Shown here piece by piece: positions 33,987 to 44,189 of a stretch of DNA of 64,000 bases. The position numbers and the translations under genes are program-made. This DNA is from Deroplatys truncata. Taxonomy: Eukaryota > Arthropoda > Insecta > Mantodea > Mantidae. How positions within the stretch are numbered: the stretch's first letter is position 1; every line of letters starts with the position of its first letter. The notes under the pieces were generated by a model. The model was not told the DNA's origin. It did no database searches and saw only the letters and a program-made list of their open reading frames with translations. The stretch is taken from contig CM060977.1 in NCBI GenBank assembly GCA_030765065.1, forward strand, positions 95,683,795 through 95,747,794. The letters run 5' to 3'.

Positions 33987-34560
33987 ACGAGTTTTTAAAG
34001 TAAGTACCGATAATTTTTTTAAAAAATAGCAAAATATTAATTTCCAAATTCCGTGTTATCATTAATTTCTCCACCACATAGTAATCGCCGTTATACAGGC
34101 ACTTGTCGTAATGTAAAACCAGCTTTTGTGTACATTCTCAAAGTAATGAAAGCCAAGTCTGCACTTTTTGTTTCACACCATCATCATTGTTGAAATGTTT
34201 TCCACCAAGGAATTTCATCAAATGAAAATGGCTTAGCGCAAAATCTGGACTGTAGGGAGAATGGTCGAATTGTTCCCACCAAATGGTGCGATCAGATCTT
34301 GAGTTTGTGTGGTTGTGTGTGGCCGGACTTTGTTACTCATTACTGCTTCCTCATAAGCCTCGCACAATTGGCAATGAATATTTACTGGCGAAAAAGTTTT
34401 CGCATTCAAAAGGTATCACTGATCTGACTTCATATTTGGCGGTTCGTTCGATTATTTTGAAGAGTTCGAAACCCTTACAGCTGATTCTGGCTTCCTAATA
34501 AACGGAGGATGTGATCGCGTAGCGGCAAAATCTTAAAGTGATACTTAGTTGAAAACCACG
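33987..34560 (-). mobile_element. mariner fragment (C-terminal part)
   Basis: Minus-strand reading: VRPHTTTQTQDLIAPFG at 34342-34292 (the second catalytic aspartate position is degraded), FDHSPYSPDFALSHFHLMKF at about 34270-34212 (the third aspartate position reads H), GGKHFNNDDGVKQKVQTWLS at about 34206-34147, then YTKAGFTLRQV. The left end has ACGAGTTTTTAAAGTAAGTA following TA at 33985-33986, like a mariner terminus. The right limit is uncertain. Both key aspartates are altered, so it is inactive. Confidence 0.75.
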
Positions 34561-34667
34561 CCACGTTTATACAGTTTTACAAATTCTGAATCTGTGAATT
34601 AAAACGTGTATGACGTTAGCAGTCTGATATATTACCAAGCAGCAATCTCTTACTCTCCAAGTTCATT

Positions 34668-36095
34668 TACTTTCTCTAGGGCGTGCTTACCTACAGTAAT
34701 AGGTAACGGTAAAAAACGAACGGAGGAGCCCATGCAACCGGGGCAGAGCATCTCAATTGGGCGGCAACGGTCCTTTTTATTTCTACCGTGATCTTTGGGA
34801 GGGAGGGATGAGGGAAGATTTCCGAAGAGTGACCAGATACGGATGACAACGGGCACAGACATGAACGGGGCCCTTAGCGTTTCCACTTCGAACGCGTCCA
34901 ACGACGCACGGCCCAACCACAAGCCTCCATACTTACGACGGTCACCCCTGTGCGGCACACTCAGAGTCGGAACCTAACTGAACAGTCCTGCTACGACGTC
35001 AGGGAAGAATCCTGTAATGAGGGCACAACCACCGCCCAGTCACAACCATCGGAACACCGTGGCCTGGTCCTACATTCCTGAAACAACGAAGATGATGGTA
35101 ACATAAAATCGTGATAAAGAGGAACCACCTCACAATTCACCTGTTGACCCGGGGAAATCACGAAGAATCCCTGGGATAAACCGTCGTCACGGATCGTTCC
35201 TGGGATCTCTCGAATACGAGTCACACACGTTACCGTGGCGCCAACTTGCTGAATTCCTACCTACAGCAAGTAGAGGATATATTATATTCTACCCTTAAAT
35301 TAGATATGTACGTTTCGAGGCTTCCTGAAACATAAAAAGGATATTTTTAGAAGAACTATGTGAGTGGTTGTGTGCATGCGTGTGTCTGTATGATCAGCTT
35401 AGCTCCAAAACGTAAACTTCTTTAAATACCACATGTGATATTTAAGTTCAACATCGTCCAAGGGTGTAACACGAAGAATACCCCCTTAAATTACCTTTAC
35501 ATATTTATATGAAAAATGATTTTTCCCCTCAATATTGGTCGTATACATATAAATTAAAATACAAAATGAAAAGGCGTTTTCATGACCAATAAAATGTGTA
35601 TCTTGAATTTTCTGGGAACAGCCTGTAGAGTTCTCTTCATTAGCAAGGAATTTTGTATAACTTTGTATAAATGTTAAACGTTAAGTGATAGACAAAAATG
35701 TACTAGACAAAAAATTTAAATACCTTAAAAAACAATATATTTCAAATAACTTTGAGTCGTATACATTTCCGAGTTATTGGTTAATAAGTTTGGAATTTTT
35801 CAATTCATTCTTTAAGGCCCTGTCGACATTCAGCTATTTCTCCGATTGCTTTAAAGCAGCATGGAATTTTAAGGCCAGCATATAGCGTCCAGTTCTTAAA
35901 TGTTTGATTATCGCTATTCCCTTTGTATCTAAGTCCGTAATGCAGCTATTTCAGAAAAGGCTTATCCCAGTTAAAACGCAGTAGATAGGAAAATGATCTT
36001 TCGTAAGAATAACGTGAATACCACTAATAAGCGATAGATGGTAGAGAAAATCGTGTGAATGTAACAAAGTTTACATTTCCTGTGAAATACCGATA
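34668..36095 (+). repeat. Rep850 copy, subfamily a, split by SINE1
   Basis: The terminus TTTACTTTCTCTAGGGCGTG lies at 34668-34687. A SINE interrupts after TACCTACAG, and the copy resumes at 35258 and runs to ATGGTAGAGAAAATCGTGTG near 36055. A small extra Rep850 piece (TTCCTGTGAAATACCGATAT) follows, into which the next mariner jumped. Confidence 0.8.
34697..35257 (-). mobile_element. SINE1 retroposon with 9-bp target duplication
   Basis: TACCTACAG flanks the insert at 34688-34696 and 35258-35266; one mismatch later the match continues for two more bases. The head is at the right (B box remnant GGAACGATCCGTG on the minus strand, then CCCAGGGATTCTTCGTGATT), and the tail is at the left. Collinear with 15812-16348. 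Confidence 0.82.
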
Positions 36096-36097
36096 TA

Positions 36098-36824
36098 CGA
36101 GGATAATCCAGAACGTCCCAGACGTTTTGAAATAAACAATTAACAAAATGCAAATATCAACGTTTATTATCTACATTTAAAAGGTACACTCTTAAGCTAT
36201 TTTTCTACATAATCGCCATTCAAATTGTGGCATTTATCGTACCGTGGCGCAAGGTTTTCAATACCCTCTCTGTAGAAATCTGCCACCTGAGACTTCAACC
36301 GCTGGTTTACACCGGCATGCAGTTCAGCGTCAGTTTCAAAGCATCAATTTTATGCACCAAACTCCGTGATATTTGGGGAAAATGTTCCAAAAGTTCTGTA
36401 ATCGTGAAACGACGATTTTCACGAATTTTGTCATTGATTTGCATTGACAGTTCATCAGTCATAAGGCTAGGTCTACCACTGCGATCCTCTCGTGAACATT
36501 GGTACGGCCATTTTTAAAATCAGTGTACCATTGCCTGACTCGGCTTTCACTCATTATTCCCTGCCCGTAAACATCACAAAGTTAACGATAAATTTCAATT
36601 GGTTTGTTCTTTTTAGCCAACCGCACTTCACAAGTGGCGGGATTTCCTATTGCAGCGCACATTTTAACAACTCACAGAGAGCACAGTAAGGAAGGCACAG
36701 TCCTCACGCTACCACAGCTGGATGCGTACTGAATGTAAGAACGTTCTGACACCAAGATGGCGGCTCTAGACCTACTCATCGCCACGATAGGCCATAACGT
36801 CTGGGACCTTCTGGACTGCCCTCG
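36098..36824 (-). mobile_element. mariner internal-deletion derivative, 727 bp
   Basis: Termini CGAGGATAATCCAGAACGTC (left) and, reversed from the right, CGAGGGCAGTCCAGAAGGTC form inverted repeats; TA stands at both borders. Minus-strand translation starts MCAAIGNPATCEVRLAKKNK (about 36663-36604), continues through the first DNA-binding domain to QWYTDFKNGRTNVHERI, then jumps to the C-terminal part ELHAGVNQ...FYREG. The whole catalytic core between these is missing. The right part matches the fragment at 26378-26588. Confidence 0.88.
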
Positions 36825-36885
36825 TATAATTTCGTAGTAGAATAGCATAATTTCTACAGCTATTGAAGGTAGATGCCAGGGAAAA

Positions 36886-37439
36886 AGATAAAGGTAAAGG
36901 ACGTATCACGGAGGTGCACCCGAAATTGGGGTAAAGAATCACACGTAGTCCTGTCGGCCCATTGTGCTTCCAACGTGACGCCTGGGAGGGAAGTATGAGG
37001 GGAGGGTCCCGACTAGATCTAGATGTCGACGCCGCAAGCATGGAGGGGTCCCTAACATTTGCAGATAGAACACATCCGACGCCGCACGATTCTTGTCCAC
37101 AAGCCACCAACCTCCAGTGTCCCCCGGAGAAGCGCCCCACGCTAAGGAGAGACCTAACTGAGTGGTACCGCAGCGACGCCAGGGAAGAAACGTTTAAAGA
37201 GCGCATGCCACTTCTCAGTCGCAACCCACTGAACACCGTCGCCTGGTCCCTCAACCCTGAAACAGATGGCAAGAAAGATGATGGGCACAGGGAATGAAGC
37301 GTGGTAGAAGATGAACCTCCCCAGCCTTCGCCTGGCGACCCTGGGAAACCACGTAAAACACATCGGCCAGGTAGTCGCCGGGGATCAATTCCGGGACCTC
37401 CTGAATGCAGACCAAAGACGTAACCGCCCCATTCCGCTC
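36886..37439 (-). mobile_element. SINE1 retroposon with imperfect 18-bp target duplication
   Basis: GGTAGATGCCAGGGAAAA at 36868-36885 and GGTAGGTGTCAGGGAAAA at 37440-37457 flank a GC-rich block. The minus-strand head has a GAGCGGAATGGGGCGG A-box region and a GAATTGATCCCC B-box region, and the body (GGACCAGGCGACGGTGTTCA) is the SINE1 body. The two differences between duplications suggest moderate age. Large overlapping open frames here are incidental. Confidence 0.82.
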
Positions 37440-37457
37440 GGTAGGTGTCAGGGAAAA

Positions 37458-37545
37458 TAAAGATGTTTTCTCTCTCTCTCTCTCTCTCTGTTTCTCTGTC
37501 AGGAGGCCTGTAAACAGATATTTTCGATTAAATATCGTTATACAA
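37458..37545 (-). repeat. (TC)n microsatellite and short Rep850 fragment
   Basis: About 11 TC units at 37468-37489 are followed by AGGAGGCCTGTAAACAGATA and TTTTCGATTAAATATCG, a degraded reverse Rep850 terminus. Confidence 0.6.
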
Positions 37546-37619
37546 TTTTCCCTGCAATCCAGTAATTCATCTGTTATTTTGTTTGAAGGAGTTTTATGTG
37601 AATAAGTTAAACCTTGGGA

Positions 37620-37692
37620 TGGTTCCATAGCTCAGTCGGTAGAGCAACTGCCTGCTGTGCGAGGGGTCCCGGTTTGATTCCCGGCTGGGGGT
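37620..37692 (+). other. tRNA-like sequence, probably a SINE head
   Basis: TTCCATAGCTCAGTCGGTAG has a good A box and GGTTTGATTCCCGG a good B box at proper spacing. The anticodon stem and the acceptor ends do not pair well by eye. With so many tRNA-derived SINEs nearby, a retroposon head is likelier than a working tRNA gene. Confidence 0.5.
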
Positions 37693-38597
37693 GAGAATTT
37701 ATCTGTAGCCAAGATTATTCCATATCCTCCACAAAGTCTGGAAGTGTGTGTGTTCTAATAATTAAGATCTCTAAAGTACAATAAACCCAACGACAAAGGT
37801 TGCACGGGTTAACATGATTGCCAGTAGGCATTCAGTTCAAAGGAAAGGCCGCAGATAAGACCAGTGTAGGCAAAGTCGTGGTATAAGTGGAATACAGAAC
37901 TCTTAATGGGATTGATTAGACGTAACCAAGGAGTTTTTGAAATTAACACAAAAATTGAAGCTGGTGTAGCGAACGAGGGGAGCTGTGTTAAGAATTAAAC
38001 TGTTTGTTCACTTCAGCCCCATCACATTAACTTCGTTTAAGCATGGTCTAAACCGTAGTTTTCAATTTCATCCCCATTTTCTCCTTTCGGCCGGTAACGA
38101 AGTTCGTAATAAAGGTTTCTTTTTTGGGCGAACTCTACCGAATGGGAACTCGTTACAGAAGTTTTATTGAAATGTTGTACAGCGACCCGTAACTTTTTAC
38201 TGACCTTCTTTGCCTTACTTTCATGGCAGCAGAGAGCAGCAAAATTATTACTCTTAATGACCCATAAAGCTGCATTAAGCTAATAACACTAAACTTTCTT
38301 TCAAGTTAATATTTCATGATTTGGGACGGCTAACCTGTTTTAATATGCAGAAGCTGGGATTATACCAAGCTCCATTTGTGTAGGAAGGGCTTTTTTAACG
38401 TTTGTTTCCTCTTTTTGTTTTCAGCGCTACCTTCGCCTGCGGTTATGCGAGCTGAAGAGATGACTAGTCCTAATGCATCAGGACAAAAAGTTATCTTTTC
38501 ATAGAAAATGCTAAATTTATTAATGATCTTCACCCGATGCGTTCATGTTCTGCTTTTGTTAAAAGCAGGATAGCAGGACACTTCCGCTATCAATACC
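37693..38597. other. Unassigned DNA
   Basis: No gene or recognised repeat beyond what could be a body of the preceding tRNA-like unit. Confidence 0.5.
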
Positions 38598-38770
38598 GAG
38601 CGTGGTGGCTCTGCGGTAACGTGTGAGGCTCGTATCGAAAGGTCCACGGGTTCTAGTCTCGTAGGACTATCAAAGTTGACTATGGGATTTTCGTGGTTTC
38701 CCCGGGTCGGTAGGTTAATACCTTAATTATTTTTCAGCTGTTACACTTCATGTGTTTCAGTGTTATAGAC
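38598..38770 (+). mobile_element. SINE head fragment
   Basis: TACCGAGCGTGGTGGCTCTG, a B box near 38648 (GGGTTCTAGTCTC), and CTATGGGATTTTCGTGGTTT with CCCCGGGTC are the head-proximal order of SINE1/SINE2. The body beyond about 38770 is not recognisable. Confidence 0.7.
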
Positions 38771-38879
38771 TAGATAACAGCGGTTGCTATGTTACGACAC
38801 CACCATCTTACAATCAGCGCACAAGTGTTTTAACTATATAATCAAATATATGGTAATAAACAATAGGAAAAGAAATATA

Positions 38880-39275
38880 TAGTAAGAAATCTAATGCGTT
38901 AGAACCACATAAAGTTCTCTACCCTCCATCGTTTGGGTATACACATGTTTCTTACGAAATTAATTTTTCTATCTACTTAATTTTAATACAGATAAACATT
39001 TGCAGAAATAGCTTCATTACACATTTTGTTAGAGTAAACAGACAACAGAGATAATCAAATGTTAAAAAAACTGGAAGGAATAAGCCGATCTTCAAATTGC
39101 GTACCCTTGTATGACATCGCAAGAAACAATTGAAAATACACAATTTAAAAGAATAATAAAGCATCGAACAATTCAAGCCATTAATAACGGATATCTCGGA
39201 AATGTTAAAAAAAATTTATTTTAAGTAAATTGCATGTTTTGAAGAGATGTAATTCTTTTGCGTAGTTTTAGGTGC
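38880..39275 (-). repeat. Rep850 fragment, subfamily a, reverse
   Basis: It runs from AATCTAATGCGTTAGAACCA through the CAGATAAACATTTGCAGAAA segment to the GAAGAGATGTAATTC region; the rest is missing. Confidence 0.75.
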
Positions 39276-40830
39276 ATTTTTATTTTCTGCACCACGTACA
39301 CAGTAGTTAGAATACGTATTGAAATCCACGCAAAAATTAGATACCGAGATTTCACCATAAATACATGTTTAGAGACGCCTGAATCCCCCTCCAAAAGATT
39401 TTCAGAAGAAGGTCATTGTGTATGTCCATATGTCTTAATATCAAACATTTTTCGAAATTTGTATTTTAGAAAAGTTAATAAGCATTTTGATTAAAATATC
39501 ATACATTTAAGATATTTACATGGCAAATAAGTTGTATATCTGAATATTCTGAGAATAGCCTGTGAATCGATTTTGTGTAATCGGTAAACATTAAGCGATA
39601 GACAAAAACGTACTAAGCAAACATTGTAGTTCTCTCTAAAACACGTTATTTATTTTAAATAATTTTTTACCGCATAAACCATTTCCAAGATATACGTTAT
39701 TAATTGTTCGAGTTGTTCAACATTTCTTTATTATTTAAAGTCCTGTTTATTTAAAACCAGTATATAGCATTCATTGGTTAAACATTGGACTATCGCTATT
39801 CTCTTTGTAACTGTAGGCATAACGAAATGTGTAATACAGCTATTTCTCTAAAGCTTTATCTCGTTTAAAATGAAGAAAAACAAATTTTCGTAAGAATAAT
39901 CTTTATAAACACTAATAAACGATAGCATAACGAAATACATGTGAATATGACTCATAATATTTTCACTTTCTCTACTACATACCTATAGTAAGTAGGGGAA
40001 GTATTGTATTCCATTCAAAAGTTCGACTGAGGTTTCACCGGAAACACATGTTTTAAGGTGCCCTGGATCCTAATGAAGCATTTTTGGAAACATGTCCGTG
40101 TATGTGTGTATCTGTCTGTGAACAGCATAACATAAAAACGAAAATTCGGATAAATACCAAAATTGGTATTTGAGTTTAGTATCTTCCAGGTATACAACAC
40201 CAAGATTTTCAAGAAAATTCCCCCACCCCAGACTAAACTTTATAGGGGAAATGTTTCTTAAATTTCGATTTTCTCAAAAATGGCTCTAAGAATTTTGATT
40301 AAAGTATCATATGTTTAAGATATTTTTATGGCAAATGAAATTTATGTCTGGAATTTTCTGAGAATGTGCTCAAACGTCCTCTTCATTCTGAATGACTTTC
40401 ACATAACTGGTAAACAATAAGAGGTAGATAAAATTTTACTTCACAAGCAATGTAGATGTTTTTAAAATACACAATTTATGTCATATACATTTTTTTGTCC
40501 AGTGAACCATTTCCAAGGTATTCCTTGTTATTTGTTTGAATTTTCTAATACTTACATTTTTTCTCAAATGGAAATTTGTTATTCTTTTTTTATGTCGTGG
40601 ACATGCAAAGATAATGGAATGCTCTACATAGAAACCAGCTCTTAAAACATTTGACTATCGCTTAAAGCCTACCATGTTCCCCTTGCACCTAAAAGAAAAT
40701 TAGCAGTAAGATGACTTCTGCAAATGTTTATCTCGATTAACATGAAGTAGATGGAGAATAAGCGTTTGCAGAGTAATTTGTACAAGAGTAAAGAAATCCA
40801 TGTGAGTGCACACATTAGAATTTTTTCACT
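39276..40830 (+). repeat. Two forward Rep850 copies in tandem
   Basis: The first (39276-39962, subfamily a with internal deletions) runs from TTTTCTGCACCACGTACACA to AATACATGTGAATATGACTC. The second (39963-40830, subfamily b, near full length) runs from ACTTTCTCTACTACATACCT to AGTAAAGAAATCCATGTGAG. The copies abut head-to-tail. Confidence 0.8.
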
Positions 40831-41840
40831 GTAGTGTTGTTAAGTGAAATGAGATGACATAGGATTATTCCATACTTAAAGCCAGAGTTGTAACAAATAA
40901 GTACAGGTGCGCTAATCCCCTTATTTGCGTAATGTTCAGCAAGTGGCAGTAGATTACTCCCCGTTTGGTAATTGTCTAGTACAAAGCTATTATTTATTTC
41001 ATTAATGTGCTGTGCCGGTCGCTTATTCTGGACGATATATAGGTAATTATATTCAACAAATGATTGTTGGGCTAAATGAGGGCATTGGTTGCACTGGGGA
41101 GCTATGTTTTAGGTACGTCTGTAGTAAACAGAAATTTCCGAATTGCAGTTTTCCCTTGACGAAATATTTTCCGGGTACAATGAACAATCGGCTACATTGT
41201 AAGAACTAAAAGAAAATATGCAACGTGGCGTCCTCTCTTACATTGCATACGCTCCATTACGCATCCGTTGTTATATTCGTTATCAATCTCGAATAACATC
41301 ACCTATTAGTACTCGTACAGAACCAATTATCTTCTGAAAGTTAACCCACCCTAGAGGCCCAAGTTTGGTTTGGTTTTGTTTTCTTACATTTAATGTGAAT
41401 CCAAATAAATTGAACAATTCCTCTCGATGGAGAAATTTGTAATACATGAATGACCTGTATAAAACATAGCTCTTTAATATAAATTTACGATAAGAATATC
41501 GTAACGAATCATATTACAATATGAGATTGTAAAATTAACTGATACCCAATCGAGTATTGTAATCTGTAGCTACGATATGTGTATCGTACAGCGCTTTGTC
41601 TACTTTAGTTTCGTAATATCAATAATTTTATTTACTTTGGTAAATTACAAATTTATTTCAGGTGTAGTATAAGGAATTACTTAAACAGTACACTACATTG
41701 ATACATAGTTGATATGTGTTTAGTGCGCCATGCGTAGTTTGATAGAGGATTTGTTTGTTAGGTTCTTGATTAAAACATAACTTGAGTACTAGGTGAATAA
41801 AATAAAATTTGAAAAATTACCTTTGACGAAGGAATTGTAA
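40831..41840. other. Unassigned AT-rich DNA
   Basis: No gene or recognised element before the tRNA-SINE. Confidence 0.5.
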
Positions 41841-42133
41841 TAATTAAATTGAGCTTTATTTATGGACGCTCTTTAACTACTACGGTCCTTAGCGTCCCAT
41901 TCTATATTGGGCGTGAAACACCGGTAATTTTGCTCAGAGGCCTCTTTATCAGGCTTGAGGTTCTTTTACGTGCCGTAAATATACGACACGGGACCACCTG
42001 CTTCACTTCCCTTCCGAAGGAATCCTGCTAAGGATGTTTACACCCGAAAAAATCCATCGCACTCTGCCGGGTGTGAACCCGCGACCGTGGGAACTAGAGG
42101 CTAGCACGGTACCACTAGACCACGGAGGACGAC
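41841..42133 (-). mobile_element. tRNA-derived SINE, 293 bp, exact 11-bp target duplication
   Basis: AGGAATTGTAA stands at 41830-41840 and 42134-42144. The minus-strand 5' end reads GTCGTCCTCCGTGGTCTAGT, with A box TGGTCTAGTGG and B box GGGTTCACACCC, typical RNA polymerase III promoter boxes. The body contains GGTGTAAACATCCTTAGCAG and ends toward GGGACGCTAAGGACCGTAG. The head and body differ from SINE1-3. The exact duplication marks it as one of the younger insertions here. Confidence 0.88.
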
Positions 42134-42144
42134 AGGAATTGTAA

Positions 42145-43029
42145 GCGCAGCTAATTATGTTATAGATAGTTTAATTCCTAATAAATCCCAAATTATAATA
42201 AATTATTTTTTTATTTTGTATATTATTTATATAGGTATGGTTCACAATATTGTATATTATTTATATATGGTTATATATGGTTCACCAGTTTCGTGATAAG
42301 AGTTACATTACAAAAACATTGCGTAATAGAAGCTTCATTACGAAACTAGTTGCATAATAGGGTACAATTATGATACTAGTTAGGTAGTGAGTAGGTTGAC
42401 GTTCTTTTAGCATTATAAAATTGACATTATGTAGCTAAAGGAGATAAAATTCATTAACAAATTTAATAGCCTGAATATTGCAATTTAATGAAAATACTTT
42501 TCTTCTTAAAGTCATTCACTTTTCACTTTCGTTCATCAGCCAAGCCTAACTTGCATATTTACGTACATTCACTTTACCAAATTGTTCCTTTTCATGCGTA
42601 ACTTTTACACTTGAACTTTAAACTTAATTCCTTTACATAACTTAGTTACAAATCTTTTGGATGCCCATACGACCACCGATTCTTTGTTCACTGAATCTTT
42701 CTTCAATGGAACGTTTTTACGGGATTTATTTTCAGCTATAAGATTCAGGTGATGTCCGGATAACCGCCCTGCTAGTAGTCCTAACGTAGGACGATCTGGT
42801 GAAACCTCTTCTTAACCTCTACGGGGGCGACAAACTTTTCCAGTAAATGTCGGGGTTTTTCTTCACGTCGTCTCTGAGTCAACAACTTTCTCAATGTCGT
42901 ATCTACATAAAACGTTTGTTGACCAAAGCTTCATTTTACCATTGCCTGGCTTTGCTTGTTCTTCTCGTTTAATATAGATTCAGTATCCTCAAAAGATGCG
43001 ACACAAGGATATTAAAGAATATTCCTTGA
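42145..43029. other. Unassigned DNA with a small Rep850 piece
   Basis: About 42975-43029 (TTCAGTATCCTCAAAAGATG, then ACACAAGGATATTAAAG) is a Rep850 fragment. The remainder shows no gene or known repeat; 42224-42290 has short local duplications of TATTATTTATATA. Confidence 0.5.
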
Positions 43030-43150
43030 CCCCAAATTATAGATGGAAGTGTAGAATCGGAGTAAAAAATGCAATGCCATAGCCGGGAGTTGAATCAGGT
43101 ATCTTCCAGCTTCCGTATGGTTGCAGTAACCAACAGACATACCGCCACGA
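43030..43150 (-). mobile_element. SINE3 copy, short tRNA-like
   Basis: The minus strand reads CGTGGCGGTATGTCTGTTGG, then GATTCAACTCCCGG (B box) and a tail CTCCGATTCTACACTTCC. It shares order and tail (CGGATTCTAC) with 60345-60485. Confidence 0.6.
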
Positions 43151-43314
43151 TATTAAAATCTCCAATTGTTTTCTGATAAAACATAAGGAAATCTCCCGAA
43201 ACTTAAAAGTACTTACCACATTGAGGTATCATCTCAAACTGAATTTAAAATCCCTTTGTGGTTTACTGAGAAAAATGCGAGTCAGTTGGAGAATGTAACG
43301 TGCCATATCTGCTG

Positions 43315-43440
43315 GTATGCTGGCATGGTAGCTCAGTTGGTTAGAACAACCAGACCCAGAAGTTCCTTGGATTAAATCGAAGCTATGACATTAAATTTTC
43401 AGTCTGAGTGTACAATTCGAATCCTGCCTTAAACAAGCCT
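43315..43440 (+). mobile_element. SINE3 copy, tRNA-like head
   Basis: GCTGGCATGGTAGCTCAGTT gives a clear A box (TAGCTCAGTTGG); GGATTAAATCGAA is the B box. The reversed copy at 60345-60485 begins with the same GCTGGCATG motif. A tail with CAATTCGAATCCTGCC ends near 43440. Confidence 0.65.
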
Positions 43441-43526
43441 TGTGTGAAATAAGAATTGATTTCTTTAAATTCTTTTATTTTCCTAAACATGCTTCTAATG
43501 GTTTCCATCAAAACACCATGTATATA

Positions 43527-44185
43527 CACTATATGATCAAAAGTATCCGGACAACCCCACAAACACACGTTTTTCATCTTAGGTGCATTGTGCTGCCACC
43601 TACTGCCTGGTACTCCTTATCCGCGACCTCAGTAGTCATTACACATCGTGAAACAGCAGAATGGGACGCTCCTTGGAACTCACGGACTTAAACGTGGTCA
43701 GGTGATTGGGTGCCACTTGTGTCAGAAGTCTGTACGCGAGAGTTCGAAACACTCCAAAACATGCCCAGGTCCACTAATTCTGATGTGATAGTGAAGTGGA
43801 AACGTGAAGGTACATGTACAGCATAAAAGCGTACAAGCCGATCTCGTCTGTTGACTGACAGAGACCGCCGACATGTGAAGAGGGTCGTAAAGAGTAATAG
43901 CCAGACATCTATTCAGACCATCACACAGGAATTCCAAACTGCATCAGGATCCACTCCAAGTACTATGACAGTTAGGTGTGAGGTGAGAAACCTTGGATTC
44001 CATGGTCGGGCGGCTGCTCATAAGCCACACATCACGCAGGAAAATGCCAAACGACGCCTCGCTTGGTGTAAGGAGCGTCAACATTACACGATTGAACAGT
44101 GGAAAAACGTTGTGTGGAGTGACAATGAAGCTACACAATGTGGCGATCCGATGGCAGGGTGTGGGTATGGGAATGCCCGGTGATG
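43527..44185 (+). mobile_element. Tc1-type transposon, 5' half only
   Basis: It starts at the Tc1-type terminus CACTATATGATCAAAAGTAT preceded by TA. Transposase sequence follows from about 43660 with frame changes: RSLELTDLKRGQVIGCHLC, then RRHVKRVVKSNSQTSIQTIT and AKRRLAWCKERQHYTIEQWK, then VVWSDN at 44107-44124, the first catalytic aspartate region. The coding sequence stops around 44180 (MPGD) where reverse Rep850 sequence begins. The remaining catalytic core and right terminus are gone. On its left the element sits in a Rep850 fragment (43480-43526). Confidence 0.88.
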
Positions 44186-44189
44186 TCGT

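Noticed and set aside
36962-37297. 111-codon open frame and its minus-strand counterparts
   Set aside because: They lie entirely within a SINE1 copy bordered by target duplications; GC-rich SINE bodies give long chance frames.
37620-37692. Functional tRNA gene
   Set aside because: A and B boxes are good, but stem pairing is poor by eye, and tRNA-derived SINE heads are common nearby. Kept only as a tRNA-like sequence.
43321-43395. tRNA gene at GGTAGCTCAGTTGG
   Set aside because: The same sequence with a shared tail occurs reversed at 60345-60485, so it is a SINE head.
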